Made by a program: the position numbers and the translations under genes. The notes under the pieces are model-generated. The model saw only the letters and a list, made by a program, of their open reading frames with translations. It was not told the DNA's origin and made no database searches. Shown in pieces: positions 1 to 11,069 of a stretch of DNA of 64,000 bases (positions within the stretch are counted from its first letter, which is position 1; the number at the start of each line of letters is the position of its first letter). Origin of the DNA: Zygnema cylindricum (Eukaryota; Streptophyta; Zygnematophyceae; Zygnematales; Zygnemataceae); NCBI GenBank assembly GCA_037447655.1, contig JBBHKE010000339.1, positions 62,001 through 126,000 of the forward strand, written 5' to 3'.

Positions 1-936
1 GACCAAGTTCACCCATGTGAAGGCAAGACTCCCCTGAGTCGATAGCAAAAAGAATCTCTGAATTTGCTCCCCTGAGCAGTAAGTTATGAAGGGTCAAAGT
101 TGACCTTTTGTACAGAAGCTCTCTGAGAGAGAGGGTCCTATCTCCTAATTTTACTAAGTCCTATCTCTCTCACACACTCTATCTACTGATGTACGGAGCC
201 AATCAGATTACAGTTTCGTACACAAAAGTACACCTGCCGGTGTACTTTCTGAACGGACACTGTACGACATGGCCTAAATGTCGATACGTGGTATGTCCGG
301 ATTCGCTCCCTTAATCCTTGGAGAAGCCGCGATCCAATGTTATTCCGCCACGTGTCATCCGATGTGGCGATGATCAAAAACCGTCGAAATCCTCTTCCGC
401 GATCTCGGCGTTAATTTCAGCCGTCTGATTAAATTCACATTAAATCGTAGCCGTAATAAATACATGCGCGGTATTCGTTTCATTAAAGAAATAAATGCGC
501 GGTATTGGTTTCTTCTCTGTACCGCAATCCGTACTTTTACATTACTAGATCTATGTATCGCGTAAACAGTTACAGTTAAATGAATTATCCGACCTGATAC
601 TGTTTAATTAAATATCAAACCATATAGTACGTAACACTAGTTAAAGACTTAACGGCTAAGGCTACCGACTACCGGCTGTCTGCCGTCCGGTAGGTACCAG
701 GATCAAATCCTGTGGCCGGCACATACCTTTTAGTAAATAAACCCCTAACTAATATATTTTTCCCGTAAACCTCTGTATAGAATAGGTAGCCATGGCTCTA
801 GCTCCCTCTCTAATTTCTCAGTGACTGCGACAAGTTTGAGAGTTGGAGAGAGAAGTTAGAGGTAGACTTCCTCGGCTTCTTTCTATATTTCTATTTAGAC
901 TTAGAAAATACTTTAAATAGACCATTAATTTCTTCA
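1..936 (-). repeat. Copia-R LTR, truncated by the window edge
   Basis: This is the first of several copies of one long terminal repeat. The others are at 8926-9083, 13433-14470, 20372-21546, 23558-24712 and 35523-36619. Shared landmarks are a gtgtacttt..gtacgacatgg block near 240-270, gccacgtgtcat near 348, a short T-arm-like hairpin near 693-712 and a gccatggctctagctccct block near 790. On the element's strand (minus) the LTR begins near 936 and its end lies beyond base 1. No gene is seen inside; ORFs at 108-377 are chance readings of the repeat. It may belong to an element left of the window or be a solo LTR. Confidence 0.8.
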
Positions 937-1047
937 GTTCCCCCCTTTCGGCTTATTACTTCCAGAGGCCATGTCTCTCTAGCTTACGCTTACTCGGTTG
1001 GGGCCTCTGCCTCTCTTATTTTAGCTCCTCTCTCTCTCAAAGCTACC

Positions 1048-2639
1048 TTAAAACGTCCTGATGCCTCCCTTTGGAAAATCGCCGCTGATGGTGAATTCAA
1101 TGCCTTACTTTCCAACAAAACATGGAAACTTGTTCCCCTTCCCCTTGGAAGAAAGGCAGTCGGTTTGAAATGGGTCTTCCGTGTAAAACAAAAAGCGGAT
1201 GGATCCTTGGACAAATACAAAGCTCGCTTGGTGGCGAAGGGCTTTTCCCAAATCGAAGGTATAGATTTCACTAAAACCTCTGCTCCTGTTGCCCGGTTGA
1301 CATCTATCCGCACTTTACTTGCTTTAGCTACTGAACATGATTTCCATGTTCATCAGATGGTTGTTAAAAATGCCTTTTTAAATGGGATCTTGTCTGAGAA
1401 CATTTACATGCATCAGCCTGAAGGCTATATTTCCCCTAGATCTGAACATTTGGTTTGCCATCTCATTAAAAAAATCTATGGATTAAAGCAACCCCCCCGT
1501 GTATGGAACCATACCATAGATGCCATTATGCGGAAAGAAGGATTTTCCCGAATTGATGACGATTTTAGCATTTACTCTCGTGGCTGTGGCACCTCCTTGG
1601 TCATTGTTGCCATCTTTGTGGACAATCTCTTTCTTGTTGGTCTTTCCCTCTTTGAAATCTCTACTGTCAAATCTCTCCTTCAGACCCATTTTGACATGGC
1701 TGATATATGTGAGCTCACTTATTATTCGGGCATTCAAGTTTCTCGTAATCGCTTGGCTCGCACCCTCTCTCTTTCTCTTAAGAGACCTTTATCTTTGATC
1801 TTTTGGAACGCTTTGGCATGGCAGAGTGCTCCTCCTTTTCCACTCCTTTAGATGCTAATGCCCCTCTCCTCTCTTCCACTAACTCCCTTCTCTCCCCCTC
1901 CCTCTATGCCACTTACCGCTCGATGGTCAGGGCCCTTATGTACACCATGCATGCCACCCGCCCTGACATTGCCATAGCTGTCACTAAACTCTGTCAATTC
2001 CTTCAACGTCCTTCTCTTGATCATCTTGCCGCAGCCAAACATGTCTTTCGTTATCTACTGGGCACTAAAACTCTTTGTCTGACATATTCTTCCTCTGGCT
2101 CTAGTGCTCTTACGGGTTTTGTTGATTGAGATTGGGCACAAGATGAGCTTTCCCACCGTTCCACCACTAGCTCGTGCTTGTTTTTGGGCAATGGTCTTAT
2201 CTCTTGGTCATGCAGAAAGCAGCCTACCACTCCATGCTCTAGCATTGAGGCGGAAATATGGCTGCTTGTCACGCCGCCAAGGAAGCTGTCTGGCTTCGGA
2301 CTCTACTTTCCAATCTTGGATTTCCCCCTTCAGCCCCTACTCCTATTTTTTTCTCGTTCCCAAGGAGCCCTTGCTTTGATCCGCAATCCTGTTCACCACA
2401 AACGGACGAAGCACATCGACATTCAGTATCATTACTCTTGGGAGCGGGTCAAAGCTGGCACTCTCCAATTTCTTTATGTCAAATCCGCCGACCAAGTGGC
2501 CGATTATCTCACCAAGGCTCTTCATCGCCCTCACTTTGAGCAGCACCGCCTCTTCTTTGGCCTTCGTCTTCTTTTTCCTCTTGGCTACATTTCCTTTGTT
2601 TTCATCTCAATCTACTTCCTAGTTTTGCTAGAGGGGGGG
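1048..2639 (+). pseudogene. Ty1/copia RT-RNase H relic
   Basis: The reading starts in the conserved entry to copia reverse transcriptase (WKLVPLP, then GLKWVFRVKQKADGSLDKYKARL), continues through VAKGFSQ and the palm, and reaches the RNase H end with the copia signature HHKRTKHIDIQYHY and LTKAL near 2395-2520. The RT active site reads FVDN near 1615-1626 where copia elements have YVDD, so one catalytic aspartate is lost. Frame breaks lie near 1800-1850, there is a stop near 2128, and further shifts follow between 2250 and 2380. Gag, protease and integrase are absent on the left, where the Copia-R LTR abuts. A dead fragment; family assignment is secure. Confidence 0.9.
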
Positions 2640-4140
2640 TGTTAAGGGACATTTAGCGTCAATTTATTTTTGTCTTGCCCGTACTTTTCTTACGTCGGTC
2701 AAATCCCTCACTAAGCACTCATCCCCATTTTTTGCATGCCTGCTCATGGGAACAAGGCAGGTAGCAGTGGGCATAGACATTGTTGTGGCAAGCATTCGCA
2801 TTTTGGGTGGGGGGGGGTTTATTGCTGAACTCTTATGCCAATTACCCGGGCAGTGGGCCCTCCTCTGATGATTTCCGGCACGCTCGACAGGTGTCTAGCT
2901 CGTGTGCTTCACAGGCACCCCTGTATTTTTTCGAAGGATTTCCGGGCCATTTTTCCTCTGTACGGTCATTCAAGTACGCAAAAAAGAGCGCACTCAGCCG
3001 GACCAGATTCTTCTATTTTTTTAACTCAGCGGAACGCACTTTATTTCGCACCTAACGGAGGCCTGACGATGGAGTTATTCTGTCCCAAAGATTTACATGC
3101 GACTAGTTGCCACCTGTCCCTTTGGGGGCTACATTGTGGAACGCCACGTAACTTTTGGAATAATCTCGTAGATTTTGCTGTTAGCTATCAATAGGACGTT
3201 ATTTCAGGTCCCTTAGCCGAGTAGAGCATTTATTTATGTGAGTCAACGTTAGGCGTTTCACGTCCATTTAGAACTTTGTTGCTCAGGATGGTGTCATAGA
3301 AAAACACATGACTTCTAACCTAGCCGGAGATAGTCGCCTAACTTTTTGCCCTGAGTGTAGTACAACCTACTTTGTCTTATGTCTGTACGATAAAAATTCC
3401 TGGCCTGTGATTGGCTCCAGGTATTGCTTTGACTTTGGTACTGTCGGTAGGAAAAACTTTGCTTGTATAAGGCATTTGAGGCCGAAGGAGACAGGTTGAT
3501 GTTTTAGTACTGTCTCCTGAGAAAAACCCTAGAAATTCCAACAAACTTTCTTGTGGAGAAATTTTGTTTTTGTATGTGATTGTGACCCTATTCCCATCTT
3601 GGTTTTCATCCGTCCTTTGTGGAAATCATTGTCCAGTTGGGTGGTTGGCACTGTCTTCCCTGTTTTGGGCGATTTGGGGCTAGTGTTCGTTGGAAACCGA
3701 GAACGGTCTTGCCGGTTCTGGGTCGCGGAAACCGCGGAGTTAAGGAGGCCTTACCTGTTCCGGGGTCTTTGAGGGGAGATTTCGTCTCCTTTTGTTGTCC
3801 TCGTTACGATTTGGGGGTAGGTTGAGCTCGCTTCCTATAATTCCATATTCTACCTTTATTCTCTATTTTTCTAAGGACAAGGTGATATTGTTTATTCTGA
3901 GACAACATTTTTATATTTTTATCCTTTCATTATTTTGAGTGGAAGTATCTTTGTTCTCTCTTTGGTAGTCCTTTTTGGGGCTTTGGTTGGGTTTCTTCCG
4001 GGGTCGATTACCAAAATCTTTTGTACCATAATATTGGATTTTGAGAGGATTTTTGTAAGACTATCAACAGACCGTCACATAAATCAGGGACCCGCCTCCA
4101 TCTCCAAGAATTCCATCCTTTTCCTCGGCCCGGGGGAGAG
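2629..4140 (+). repeat. Polypurine tract and 3' LTR of the 1.0-2.6 kb copia relic
   Basis: A purine run (AGAGGGGGGG) ends at 2639 and is followed at once by TGTTAAGGGACATTT, the expected start of a 3' LTR after the RNase H stop. A tataagg box near 3466 followed by a tract with aaaaccctag could mark the promoter and R region. I set the right end near 4140, before a G-rich run at 4133-4168, but no second complete LTR is present to fix it. ORFs at 2780-4222 show no recognisable domain. Confidence 0.55.
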
Positions 4141-4181
4141 GGGGGGGGGGAAAGGAGGGGGAGGATATATCTTTTCGCCCT

Positions 4182-4352
4182 CCTCAAGCACTCATCCCTA
4201 TTTTTTGCATGAATGCTCATAGGAACAAGGTGGGTAGCAGTGGGCATACGCATTATTGTGGCAAGCATTCACATTATGGGCGGGTAGGGGGTTGATTGAA
4301 AAACTCTAATGCCAATTACCCAGGCAGTGGGCCCTCCTTTGATGATTTCCGG
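4182..4352 (+). repeat. Second copy of a 170-bp LTR segment
   Basis: This stretch is a direct, slightly diverged copy of 2714-2885. Both read aagcactcatcccyatttttt, then ggtagcagtgggcata, then tgccaattacccrggcagtgggccctcc and tgatgatttccggca. The left copy lies inside the copia 3' LTR; this one abuts the truncated integrase end of Gypsy-A at 4353. It is probably a fragment of another LTR of the same family. Confidence 0.7.
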
Positions 4353-5276
4353 CACACTCGATTGAACTCCCTTGTTGGAAACTTCTATCACTTTCAAAAT
4401 CACCCGACCGTGTAGAAATATCAAGCGTGTCCTTCTTCTATTCCATCCGATATTCAAAGTCCCCCGGCATAAATCGTCGTTGCTGGGGCACATAATTCCC
4501 GCTCAGGCACTGAGAATACTACAATTGATCCCTGTGTTGAGCCGCCTGTAAATTCCCTATAACGAGAGGCATCTCTCGGTGGAAGATCTTGGTTTTATCG
4601 ACAATCAGTTTTTTGACCATTCCTTTGTCATCAATCTCTAGAAGGACCCCCGCTAGGGCCAAGTTAGCCCCGAGCAATATGGGATGTCGTCCGAATATAT
4701 GAAGTAAGGGCTATAGGAGTAGGGAGAAGCTTGTCTGCCGAATTTGTATCCCATGGCGATCCAAGGAACTCTTCGGTCCCACTCTCCCAAATCTTCTTCC
4801 ACTACATATTTACATAGTGACCGCTTCACTGTCTGTTCACACTTTTCAGCCAAACAATGGACTTGGGGGTAGTCGCGGCTTGTCAGTCGATGATCAATGA
4901 GGCATTTCTCCAAAAGATTAGTAAGTTCTCCCGCAAAATCGGATCCTTAGTTTGTTAGAACCTCTGATGTCGCCCCAAATTTTGACAGCACCCTCTGCAA
5001 AAAGGCATCTACAATTGACTTGGATTCCTTCCGGGGCAAAACCACCAACTCTATCCAATTCAAAAAAAAAAAAATCATGACCAGCACAAAACAGTTCTCC
5101 CGTTTGCTGGTCGGAATAAGTCCCAAAAGATCTAAAGACCACTGATAAAACATCCCAAGGATAGTAAGAGAATAAAGCTCAGTTTCGCCCTTTTTGTCAA
5201 AAGCTGCCTTGACTCGATCACATGAAGAGCAAATCTCCACAATTCGGTTAAATTGGGCCGCAACCCGTGCCACCAA
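4353..5276 (-). pseudogene. Gypsy-A integrase
   Basis: The part at 5276-4918 carries a cysteine pair (CSSCDRVKAAF), then FYQWSLDLLGLIPTSKRENCFVL, the start of the catalytic core with its first aspartate. The part at 4913-4653 has DHRLTSRDYPQ and a degenerate AEKCEQTVK, equivalent to the HPQADGLAER-type helix. Further left a pol C-terminal segment with PGDFEYR and TLDISTR can be read with frame changes, ending near 4353. Closely related to the integrase at 16030-16714, which helps the alignment. At least three frame breaks; non-functional. Confidence 0.8.
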
Positions 5277-5799
5277 TAAGAGCCTGTAACTAGGGAAGTG
5301 GTTCGCTTCTGCCCGAAGTGTCTACATTGCTGATAGAGATGGGTAATCAGAGTTTCCCCACCTCAAAGGGGAGGAACCACTTTCCTCGTACCGTCTGACC
5401 ATTTACGAAGGTGAATGCCTCGGTCCCAATCATGCGGCGTCATCCGGGTCTGCACCTAGGATAATTGAACTCCAGCAAACTGGGGAAGAGGAGACCCCTG
5501 CTGGATAGATTTGAGAGCATCAGAGTTGTTCCTGATATCCTTTCTTCTGGCTCCTATGGGCGCCTACACCTCCACGTCCGCCGAAAAAGTTCACCACGAG
5601 ATTGGGGAAGCCATATTAAGGCGAAAGTTGCTCGAATGAGTCCCAAACTGATTTCCAGGTCCTCATCATGCCGAGCCCTGGTAAAATCGGGGGTAGAGGG
5701 ATTGAGATTTCGGCTAAGTTCGTCGGCATTCCTGTGGATTTCCCTTGCCCCGTGAACAATGCTAAAATCATATTCCTACAAGATAACAACCTATCTGGC

Positions 5800-6990
5800 G
5801 AGTTTGCCGGTTAACTTACTATTTTCCATGATCCATTTCAAAGTTTAGTGGTCGGTAATCAGGGTGAAATGGACCCTATGCAAATAAGGCCGGAAATGTT
5901 AGATTGCCCAAACAGCTGCGAGGAGCTCTCCGTGGTTAGTGTTATAATTTCCCTCCGCTCGGTTATTGCTCTGGCTAGCGTAAGCCACCACATATTCAGC
6001 TCGGGCATCATCGACTTCAGCCAAAACCGCTCCAAATACAAACCTGCTTGAATCAGTATAAAGGAGGAAAGGCCTCTGGTGATCAGGCATCCGGAGCACG
6101 GTGTGCTGTTTTAGAGCATCCTTCAAGAATTAGAAGGCGATATATTTCTCTTCAGCCCATTGCCATTCTTGGTCTTTGCGCAATAACTGATTAAAGATAT
6201 TGGGCGTGAATACAGAACTCGGGGATATAACCGTCGATACTAGTTGGCTAAGCCCAGCAAGGTGCGAAGGGCCGAGATGTCTTGCGGTGGGGGAAGAGCG
6301 TCAAGGGCTGTCATCTTGACCGTATGGGGACCCACAGTCTGAGAGTCACCTCATGTCCGAAGTAAATGATTTTTTGCACCCCAAAAATGCCTTTGCCCAG
6401 GTGACCTTTCAAGCCCGCTACTTAGAGTGCCCAGAGAATGATCTGGATATGCTCCAGGTGTTCCTCAAATGTCTTAGAGAATATGATCACATCATTATTA
6501 TAGCACCGGGCACAATGGATTCCTCGCAGCGTTTTGTCATTGCCCGTTGGAATTTTGGCAAGGCATTATTGAGCCCAAAGGGCATGTTAATCCATTCGTA
6601 CATTCGCGAACGTGCCAAAAATCCCGTTTGCTCCCGGTGCTTTAGTTCCATGGCGATCTGGTGGAAACCGTTCTTCATGTTTAGTGTAAAGTAGATACAG
6701 GCACCAGCAAGAGAGTTGAATATCTTTTCCAAAGTTGGCATCGGATACCGGTCAAAGATGGTGGCCGTGTTCAGCATGCGATAATCTCCACACATCCGGA
6801 AATCTACAGTTTTCCTGGACAAGTCCTTCTTGGGAGGGAGAGCTGTCGAGGAAGCAAACTCATAGAGTCATGTACTTTCCTGAACTAATCTAGCTTCCAC
6901 CAAAGTTTGGACTTTAGCCGTAATGAATACCTTCTCATTGAAACTGAGAGGATACTGCTTCTACCAAACAGTAGTCGTTTCGTCGATTAA
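5800..6990 (-). pseudogene. Gypsy-A reverse transcriptase and RNase H
   Basis: The RT fingers and palm are read at 6822-6487: DFRMCGDYRMLNTATIFDRY, then YFTLNMKNGFHQIAM (first catalytic aspartate changed in the usual LD motif to LN), then MPFGLNNAL. The YxDD box is not intact in the open frame, which ends in IMM. Upstream at 6990-6823 is the usual gypsy lead-in (TPFGIDLIDET). RNase H at 6126-5899 shows LLYTDSSRFVFGAVL, YASQSNNRAEGNY and HGELLAAVWAI. Same family as 14500-15760. Confidence 0.85.
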
Positions 6991-7089
6991 ATCAATTCCA
7001 AAAGGGGTTCCTTTGTATATACCGACATCTCTTTCTGACCATGAGAACACATGCTTGTTTTTGGCCAATAGGTCAAAGAGCCACGCCTT

Positions 7090-7377
7090 CTATTGAGGGT
7101 CCAACTGCTCCTCCAGGTTCCAATCCATTTTCCTTATCAAAACATCACCCCAAGCTTCCGACGGTCTACCCCAGATGTTAATGTCAAACTCCAACCCTAC
7201 CGGTGGATCTGCCTTTGCCCCTCCCGCTGGGACAATACTGCTAACAACTTTTGCTAAGCTGTCGCCATCTGAGCCGCCGCCCCCCCCCACTAGGAAAACC
7301 TGCGGTGGTGAAATGTGAATTTTTCTTCTCCTTTCTCTCCCCCCCTCAAGCTGCAAAGTTGCCTGCATTGCTAACAA
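7090..7377 (-). pseudogene. Gypsy-A spacer between methyltransferase and RT
   Basis: An open stretch of 95 codons joins the methyltransferase C-terminus to the RT lead-in. It contains a glycine run (VGGGGGSDGD) that looks like a flexible linker, followed by DINIWGRPSEAWGDVL. Downstream, past a stop, comes LLAKNKHVFSWSERDVG, a typical pre-RT segment of gypsy pol. I recognise no separate domain. Confidence 0.5.
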
Positions 7378-8386
7378 CTAAGGAGCTTGAAGGTAAATAG
7401 CCCTTGACTCTGGGGATTGGAGACTCGAAAAGGCAAAAGCATGCTTTAGGACCCATGTGATTGCATTCAAATCCATGCTTTGCCCTATTATGCTGCACCT
7501 CAGGATGTATGAAATACCTGGTACGGCTGTAGTTCGCGCATTAAATCCCATGGCCTGCTCTCGTTCTGCGATTTTCGGTGTCGTCTTGCTTTTTGCGGCA
7601 CAATTGTAGATCATTCTAGCTGCTCTTTTCCGATATGCGTGGCTGTAAGGAAAGGAAACTAATGTAGGAAATGCTCTGCATGGTCTTCCCCGTTGGGTGC
7701 ACTGGAAGAACGGAGGACGCTCTGGTTTTTGTCACGGGTGTTGCCATTCGCCCTTTCTCGAGGATTTGCTGCACAGAGTTCTGAGAGTCTGGGATCTGCT
7801 TCTCCAAGATTTTCTCGAGTATCAGAAGCGGGATTAAATTGGTCTAGTAAGCTCGGACTCGTTGTGCCCGAGATCCCATTTGTGGTGGATCAAAGACCAA
7901 TGAAGCCCCTAAAATATGGGTAACCTAATTCCACCTGTCGACCACATGTCTTCGTTTATCATCTATTGGGTGAACATTTTCCAAAACGTACCCCACTTCT
8001 GTGTTTTGGAGCTATAGTTACTATGATATTAACTGCAGCATTGTAAAAAATGTTTTACACCTCCGGTCTTGATGCCCTTTTCCTTGTCCTGCTAGGGAGT
8101 ATCCTTGACAAGGCCATCCTGCCACTACCAAATCTACTCTTCCCAAAGTGGCTAAATGAGGTGTCATGATATTATCCACATTCTGCGGGAGACTTCGGTG
8201 AGCTTTGGAAATTGCGGACACTGGAAGTTGTTGAAGATATAGGTTGTGAAGTTGTAGGAGGCGATGTTCGCTAACAGCTCGTGCTTCAGGCGATATCTCC
8301 TTGGTTGTATAAGATTCTACCTGATATCCTGCTTTCAAAACGGCTTCCAGATCAAAACTGATTCCAAAAAATAGGGATAAAATCAA
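7378..8386 (-). pseudogene. Cytosine-5 DNA methyltransferase domain inside Gypsy-A
   Basis: Signature motifs of C5-cytosine methyltransferases appear in order on the minus strand: motif I LSLFFGISFDLEAVLKAG at the start (about 8383-8325), motif IV with the catalytic Pro-Cys-Gln in AGWPCQGYS (about 8130-8100), motif VI ENV (about 7978), motif VIII-like RVRAY-stop-TNL (about 7860-7840), then a variable target-recognition stretch, and motifs IX/X as EREQAMGF and IGQSMDLNAITW in the 7614-7378 frame. Total length about 1 kb fits one catalytic domain without regulatory modules. The family methylates cytosine in DNA. A stop near 8020, an in-frame TAG in motif VIII and at least one frameshift break it. 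It lies between protease and RT, within pol. The PCQ core itself is intact. Confidence 0.85.
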
Positions 8387-8462
8387 GAGGCCTTAATCGA
8401 CAACTTTCAATGACACCAGTTGTCGGTTGAATTTTTCGTGTTCGGATATGGTCCATGAAACA

Positions 8463-8925
8463 TCACACCGAAGGTTTGAAACTGTTTCCTTGTAAAATAG
8501 TTGAGAATGTCTGTTCCACTCCCCTCCAGAGTTTAGCCACATGTAATAATCTGTCATTGTATTCCTCTTCCCACCGCTTAGAAATAGGGAATTGCTTGAT
8601 CTCCTCAGCTATATCTTTGGAGCTGGCAAAAAGTTCCGCTGGAGAGGATGTAGAATACATCGGGTAGCAGCAAGACACCATGACATTCGTCTTCCTTCGT
8701 TTCCATAAGTCCAAAGGAACCACCACTTTGGTTCCTTGCGGATTTTCGAGGTCCCGAACGGTATATTGTTTTTTCTACACGCTTAACCCCATATTCAACC
8801 GGGTCCATGTGGCCATTCCCAAAAGGATTTCAAATTGAATTCCTTCAACCACTAAGAATGGGAGCTCAATTTTCACCCGTTAGCCTGCGTCAATGGAGAA
8901 TTCAATATTCATGGCCTTGATAATC
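8463..8925 (-). pseudogene. Gypsy-A protease C-terminal half and linker
   Basis: On the minus strand from 8925 the translation reads LPFLVVEGIQFEILLGMATW, the C-terminal strand of a retropepsin with its hydrophobic-LLG turn. The N-terminal half with the catalytic DSG/DTG is missing because the Copia-R 3' LTR sequence begins at 8926. After the protease, an open frame at 8726-8463 (starting MVVPLDLWKRRK) leads toward the methyltransferase; I recognise no domain there. A stop is present near 8883. Confidence 0.6.
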
Positions 8926-9083
8926 CAGCCATGGTTCAACCACTCTCTCTATCGTTCAATGACTACAACAAGTATGGTGGCTAGAGAGAGGAAGTGGAGG
9001 CAGGTTGTTCGCCCTTTCCTTTTCTTTTTTATACTTATATATTTAGACCTAGAAAATACTTTATAAATCAAGTAATTTCAACA
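8926..9083 (-). repeat. Clipped 3' LTR of Copia-R
   Basis: On the minus strand it begins TGTTGAAATTACTTG right after the polypurine tract and matches the first part of the LTR at 14470 leftward, including the gccatggttcaaccactctct block. Homology stops at 8926, where Gypsy-A protease sequence takes over. The remaining ~880 bp of the LTR are missing. Confidence 0.85.
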
Positions 9084-9096
9084 CTCCCCTTATTTT
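9084..9096 (-). other. Copia-R polypurine tract
   Basis: On the minus strand the sequence AAAATAAGGGGAG lies directly before the TGTTGA start of the 3' LTR. The same arrangement (AAAATAAAGGGAG then TGTTGA) occurs at 21547-21560 in the nested derivative, which supports its role as the plus-strand primer. Confidence 0.8.
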
Positions 9097-9744
9097 CTAG
9101 TCTAACTTTAACTTTAGTTTTAGTCCAAATTTTTCTCTGCAATATTTTAATTTGGGAGAAGGCACTAGTTTTGTCATCATATCAGCCACCATTTCCTCAT
9201 TAGATCTATATACAAGATTCACAATCTTATTCTTAACTTTTTCTCTCACAAAACTCAATCCTATGTCTAAATGCTTAGCCTTGAAATGATGTTTTAGATT
9301 AGCTGCAATTGGAATGGCAGCTTGAGTATCACAAAATACTTCATGCACTCCCTCTTTGATATACCTCGATTCTTACAACAAGGATTTGACCTACGTTAAC
9401 TCTTTCACAACAGAAAAAAAGGTCGTGTACTCAGCCTCCAAAGTAGCCTAAGCAACCACCTTTTGTTGTTTCCTGCTCCCACTACAAGCAACTTCCCCCA
9501 TATACAACACATACCCAGAAGTGCATCTTCTCATAGGTGCATCCCTATAACTGGAATCACTCCAAGTAGTGATATCACTGTGCTCCCCTCCCAAATGCAA
9601 CCATAACTTTTTGGTTCCTACCAGATATCTCATGACTCTCTTGGCTGCCTCCCAATCTCTCTTCCTATGATCAGTAAGACTCCTACTGAGGACTCCTAAT
9701 GCTACCGCTAAGTCTGGCCTTGTACAGTTCATTAAATAGATCAA
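9097..9744 (-). pseudogene. Copia-R RNase H
   Basis: The first frame (9744-9448) reads MIYLMNCTRPDLAVALGVLS, then RVMRYLVGTKKLWL and TTWSDSSYRDAPMRRCTSGY, the copia RT thumb to RNase H start. The second (9348-9097) reads VFCDTQAAIPIAANLKHHFK, AKHLDIGLSFVREKV and the end of pol. A stop and frame change between 9448 and 9348 break the reading at the point where SAEAEY-type residues would lie. Otherwise well preserved. Confidence 0.85.
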
Positions 9745-9897
9745 ACTTCCTACAACCTGTCAATAAGGGATAGACTTTATAAACTCTCTCTCCTCTAGAC
9801 TCATCTGATCATCTAACATCATCACTCCTCCTCCTACTCTCCCATCAATTACTTTTTTCATGTCCATGGGAGTGGTACAACTGTTACCGTTTTCCAT

Positions 9898-10530
9898 CTA
9901 GAATTTCTCATGCATATTACCTATTGCTTCTTTGTGAGTAAGTCTGATAATCTTCTTCCCCCTATCTCTTACCATTTGTATCCCCAAAAAATATCTTGCC
10001 TCGCCTAAATCTTTCATATCAAATCTGCTTCTAAGATCTTTCTTTAGCCTATTGATCTTTTCCAAAGACTTACTAAGCACAAGCAAATCATCCACATAGA
10101 TTGCAATAAAAATGACACCATTCTCATCTTCAAACATATAGATAGAATGGTCAGAGCTGATACGGATATATCCTAGACTGGTAAAAAACTCATCTAGTTT
10201 CTTATCCACTGTCGGGGAGCCTGCTTTAGTCCATATAACGACTTTATGAGCTTGCGGACTTTTCTCTCTTCTCCTTCCTCCACGAACCCCTCGGGTTGCC
10301 TCATGAAAATTTCTTCCTCTAACTCACCATTAAGAAAAGCACTCTTAATGTCCATCTGGTGTTTTTCCATGTCTTCCGCTGTTGCTAGAGTGAGGAAAAT
10401 CCTTACTGATGGGAACCAAAAAACTTGAGCAAAGGTCTACTCATAATCAATCCCTTCCTATTGGGTGAACCCCTTTGCTACCAATCGAGCCTTATATCTC
10501 TCAATGGTATTATCAGGGTTCAGTTTTAGT
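9898..10530 (-). pseudogene. Copia-R reverse transcriptase
   Basis: The reading begins in the 10458-11057 frame with PYKKLIAYKSVYKLKLNPDN and ERYKARLVAKGFTQ, passes through a shifted stretch near 10450-10210 (MDIKSAFLNGELEEEIF can be read there), and is open at 10209-9898 with SSDHSIYMFEDENG, IAIYVDDLLVLSKS and MKDLGEARYFLGIQM. The catalytic YVDD box is intact. Stops near 10439 and 10212 show it is not translated as a whole. Confidence 0.85.
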
Positions 10531-11057
10531 TTATATACCGATTTATAGGCAATAAGTTTTTTATATGGATGACAATCCGCTAGTTCTGTGGAATTGGCTT
10601 CCATGATGGAAGCCATCTCATCATTTATGACTCCAATCCATCTATCTTTTTCTAGGCTATTCACAGCCTCCAAGTATGACTCAGGCTCATCAAGATGAGA
10701 TAGCTTAGTTACCTTATGAGCAGCCTGTTTCTCTTTTATCGTTTTGCTGCTCTTTCTCCCTTTCTCAAACTCTGAAGCTGGAATGGAAGGAAGTCTCGGG
10801 TTTCTTCTTATTGTCTCATTGGCTCCTCTGTTCATGGAAGCCGGTTCCAGTTCCATCTCTTTTGTCTTTTCGAAGTCCATAGGAATATGTGAGGTGTGCG
10901 GTAAATCTTTTGTATCTTGGATCTCCCCTGAATCTACAATCACTGGTTTACACATGTCCTTTTCGGAAAAGACAGGACTCTCCTCGCTTTCAGACTCAAA
11001 GCGATTTTTTATCTTTTTGGTATATTTGAAGGGGTGAAATGACTTTCCTTCATCCAT
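10531..11057 (-). CDS. Copia-R linker between integrase and RT
   Basis: An open stretch rich in charged residues, with DEGKSFHPFKYTKKIKNRF at the start and ESEESPVFSEKDM after it. The closing part (SYLEAVNSLEKDRWIGVIND, EMASIM) is the usual pre-RT segment of copia polyproteins, where a leucine-tryptophan rich helix precedes the fingers. It continues in frame into the RT start. No catalytic domain. Confidence 0.6.
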
Positions 11058-11069
11058 GACAACTAGTTA

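Larger units (their letters stand above)
4353..8925 (-). mobile_element. Gypsy-A: Ty3/gypsy retrotransposon with a DNA methyltransferase
   Basis: Read on the minus strand the order is protease C-terminal half (8925-8780), spacer, cytosine-5 DNA methyltransferase (8386-7378), spacer, RT (about 6990-6220), RNase H (about 6190-5800) and integrase (5276-4353). RT-RNase H-integrase order makes it Ty3/gypsy. The element lacks gag and LTRs here: the left end is cut at the copia LTR fragment at 4352, the right end by the clipped 3' LTR of Copia-R at 8926. All domains carry stops or frameshifts. A second copy in opposite orientation lies at 14471-16714. Confidence 0.85.
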
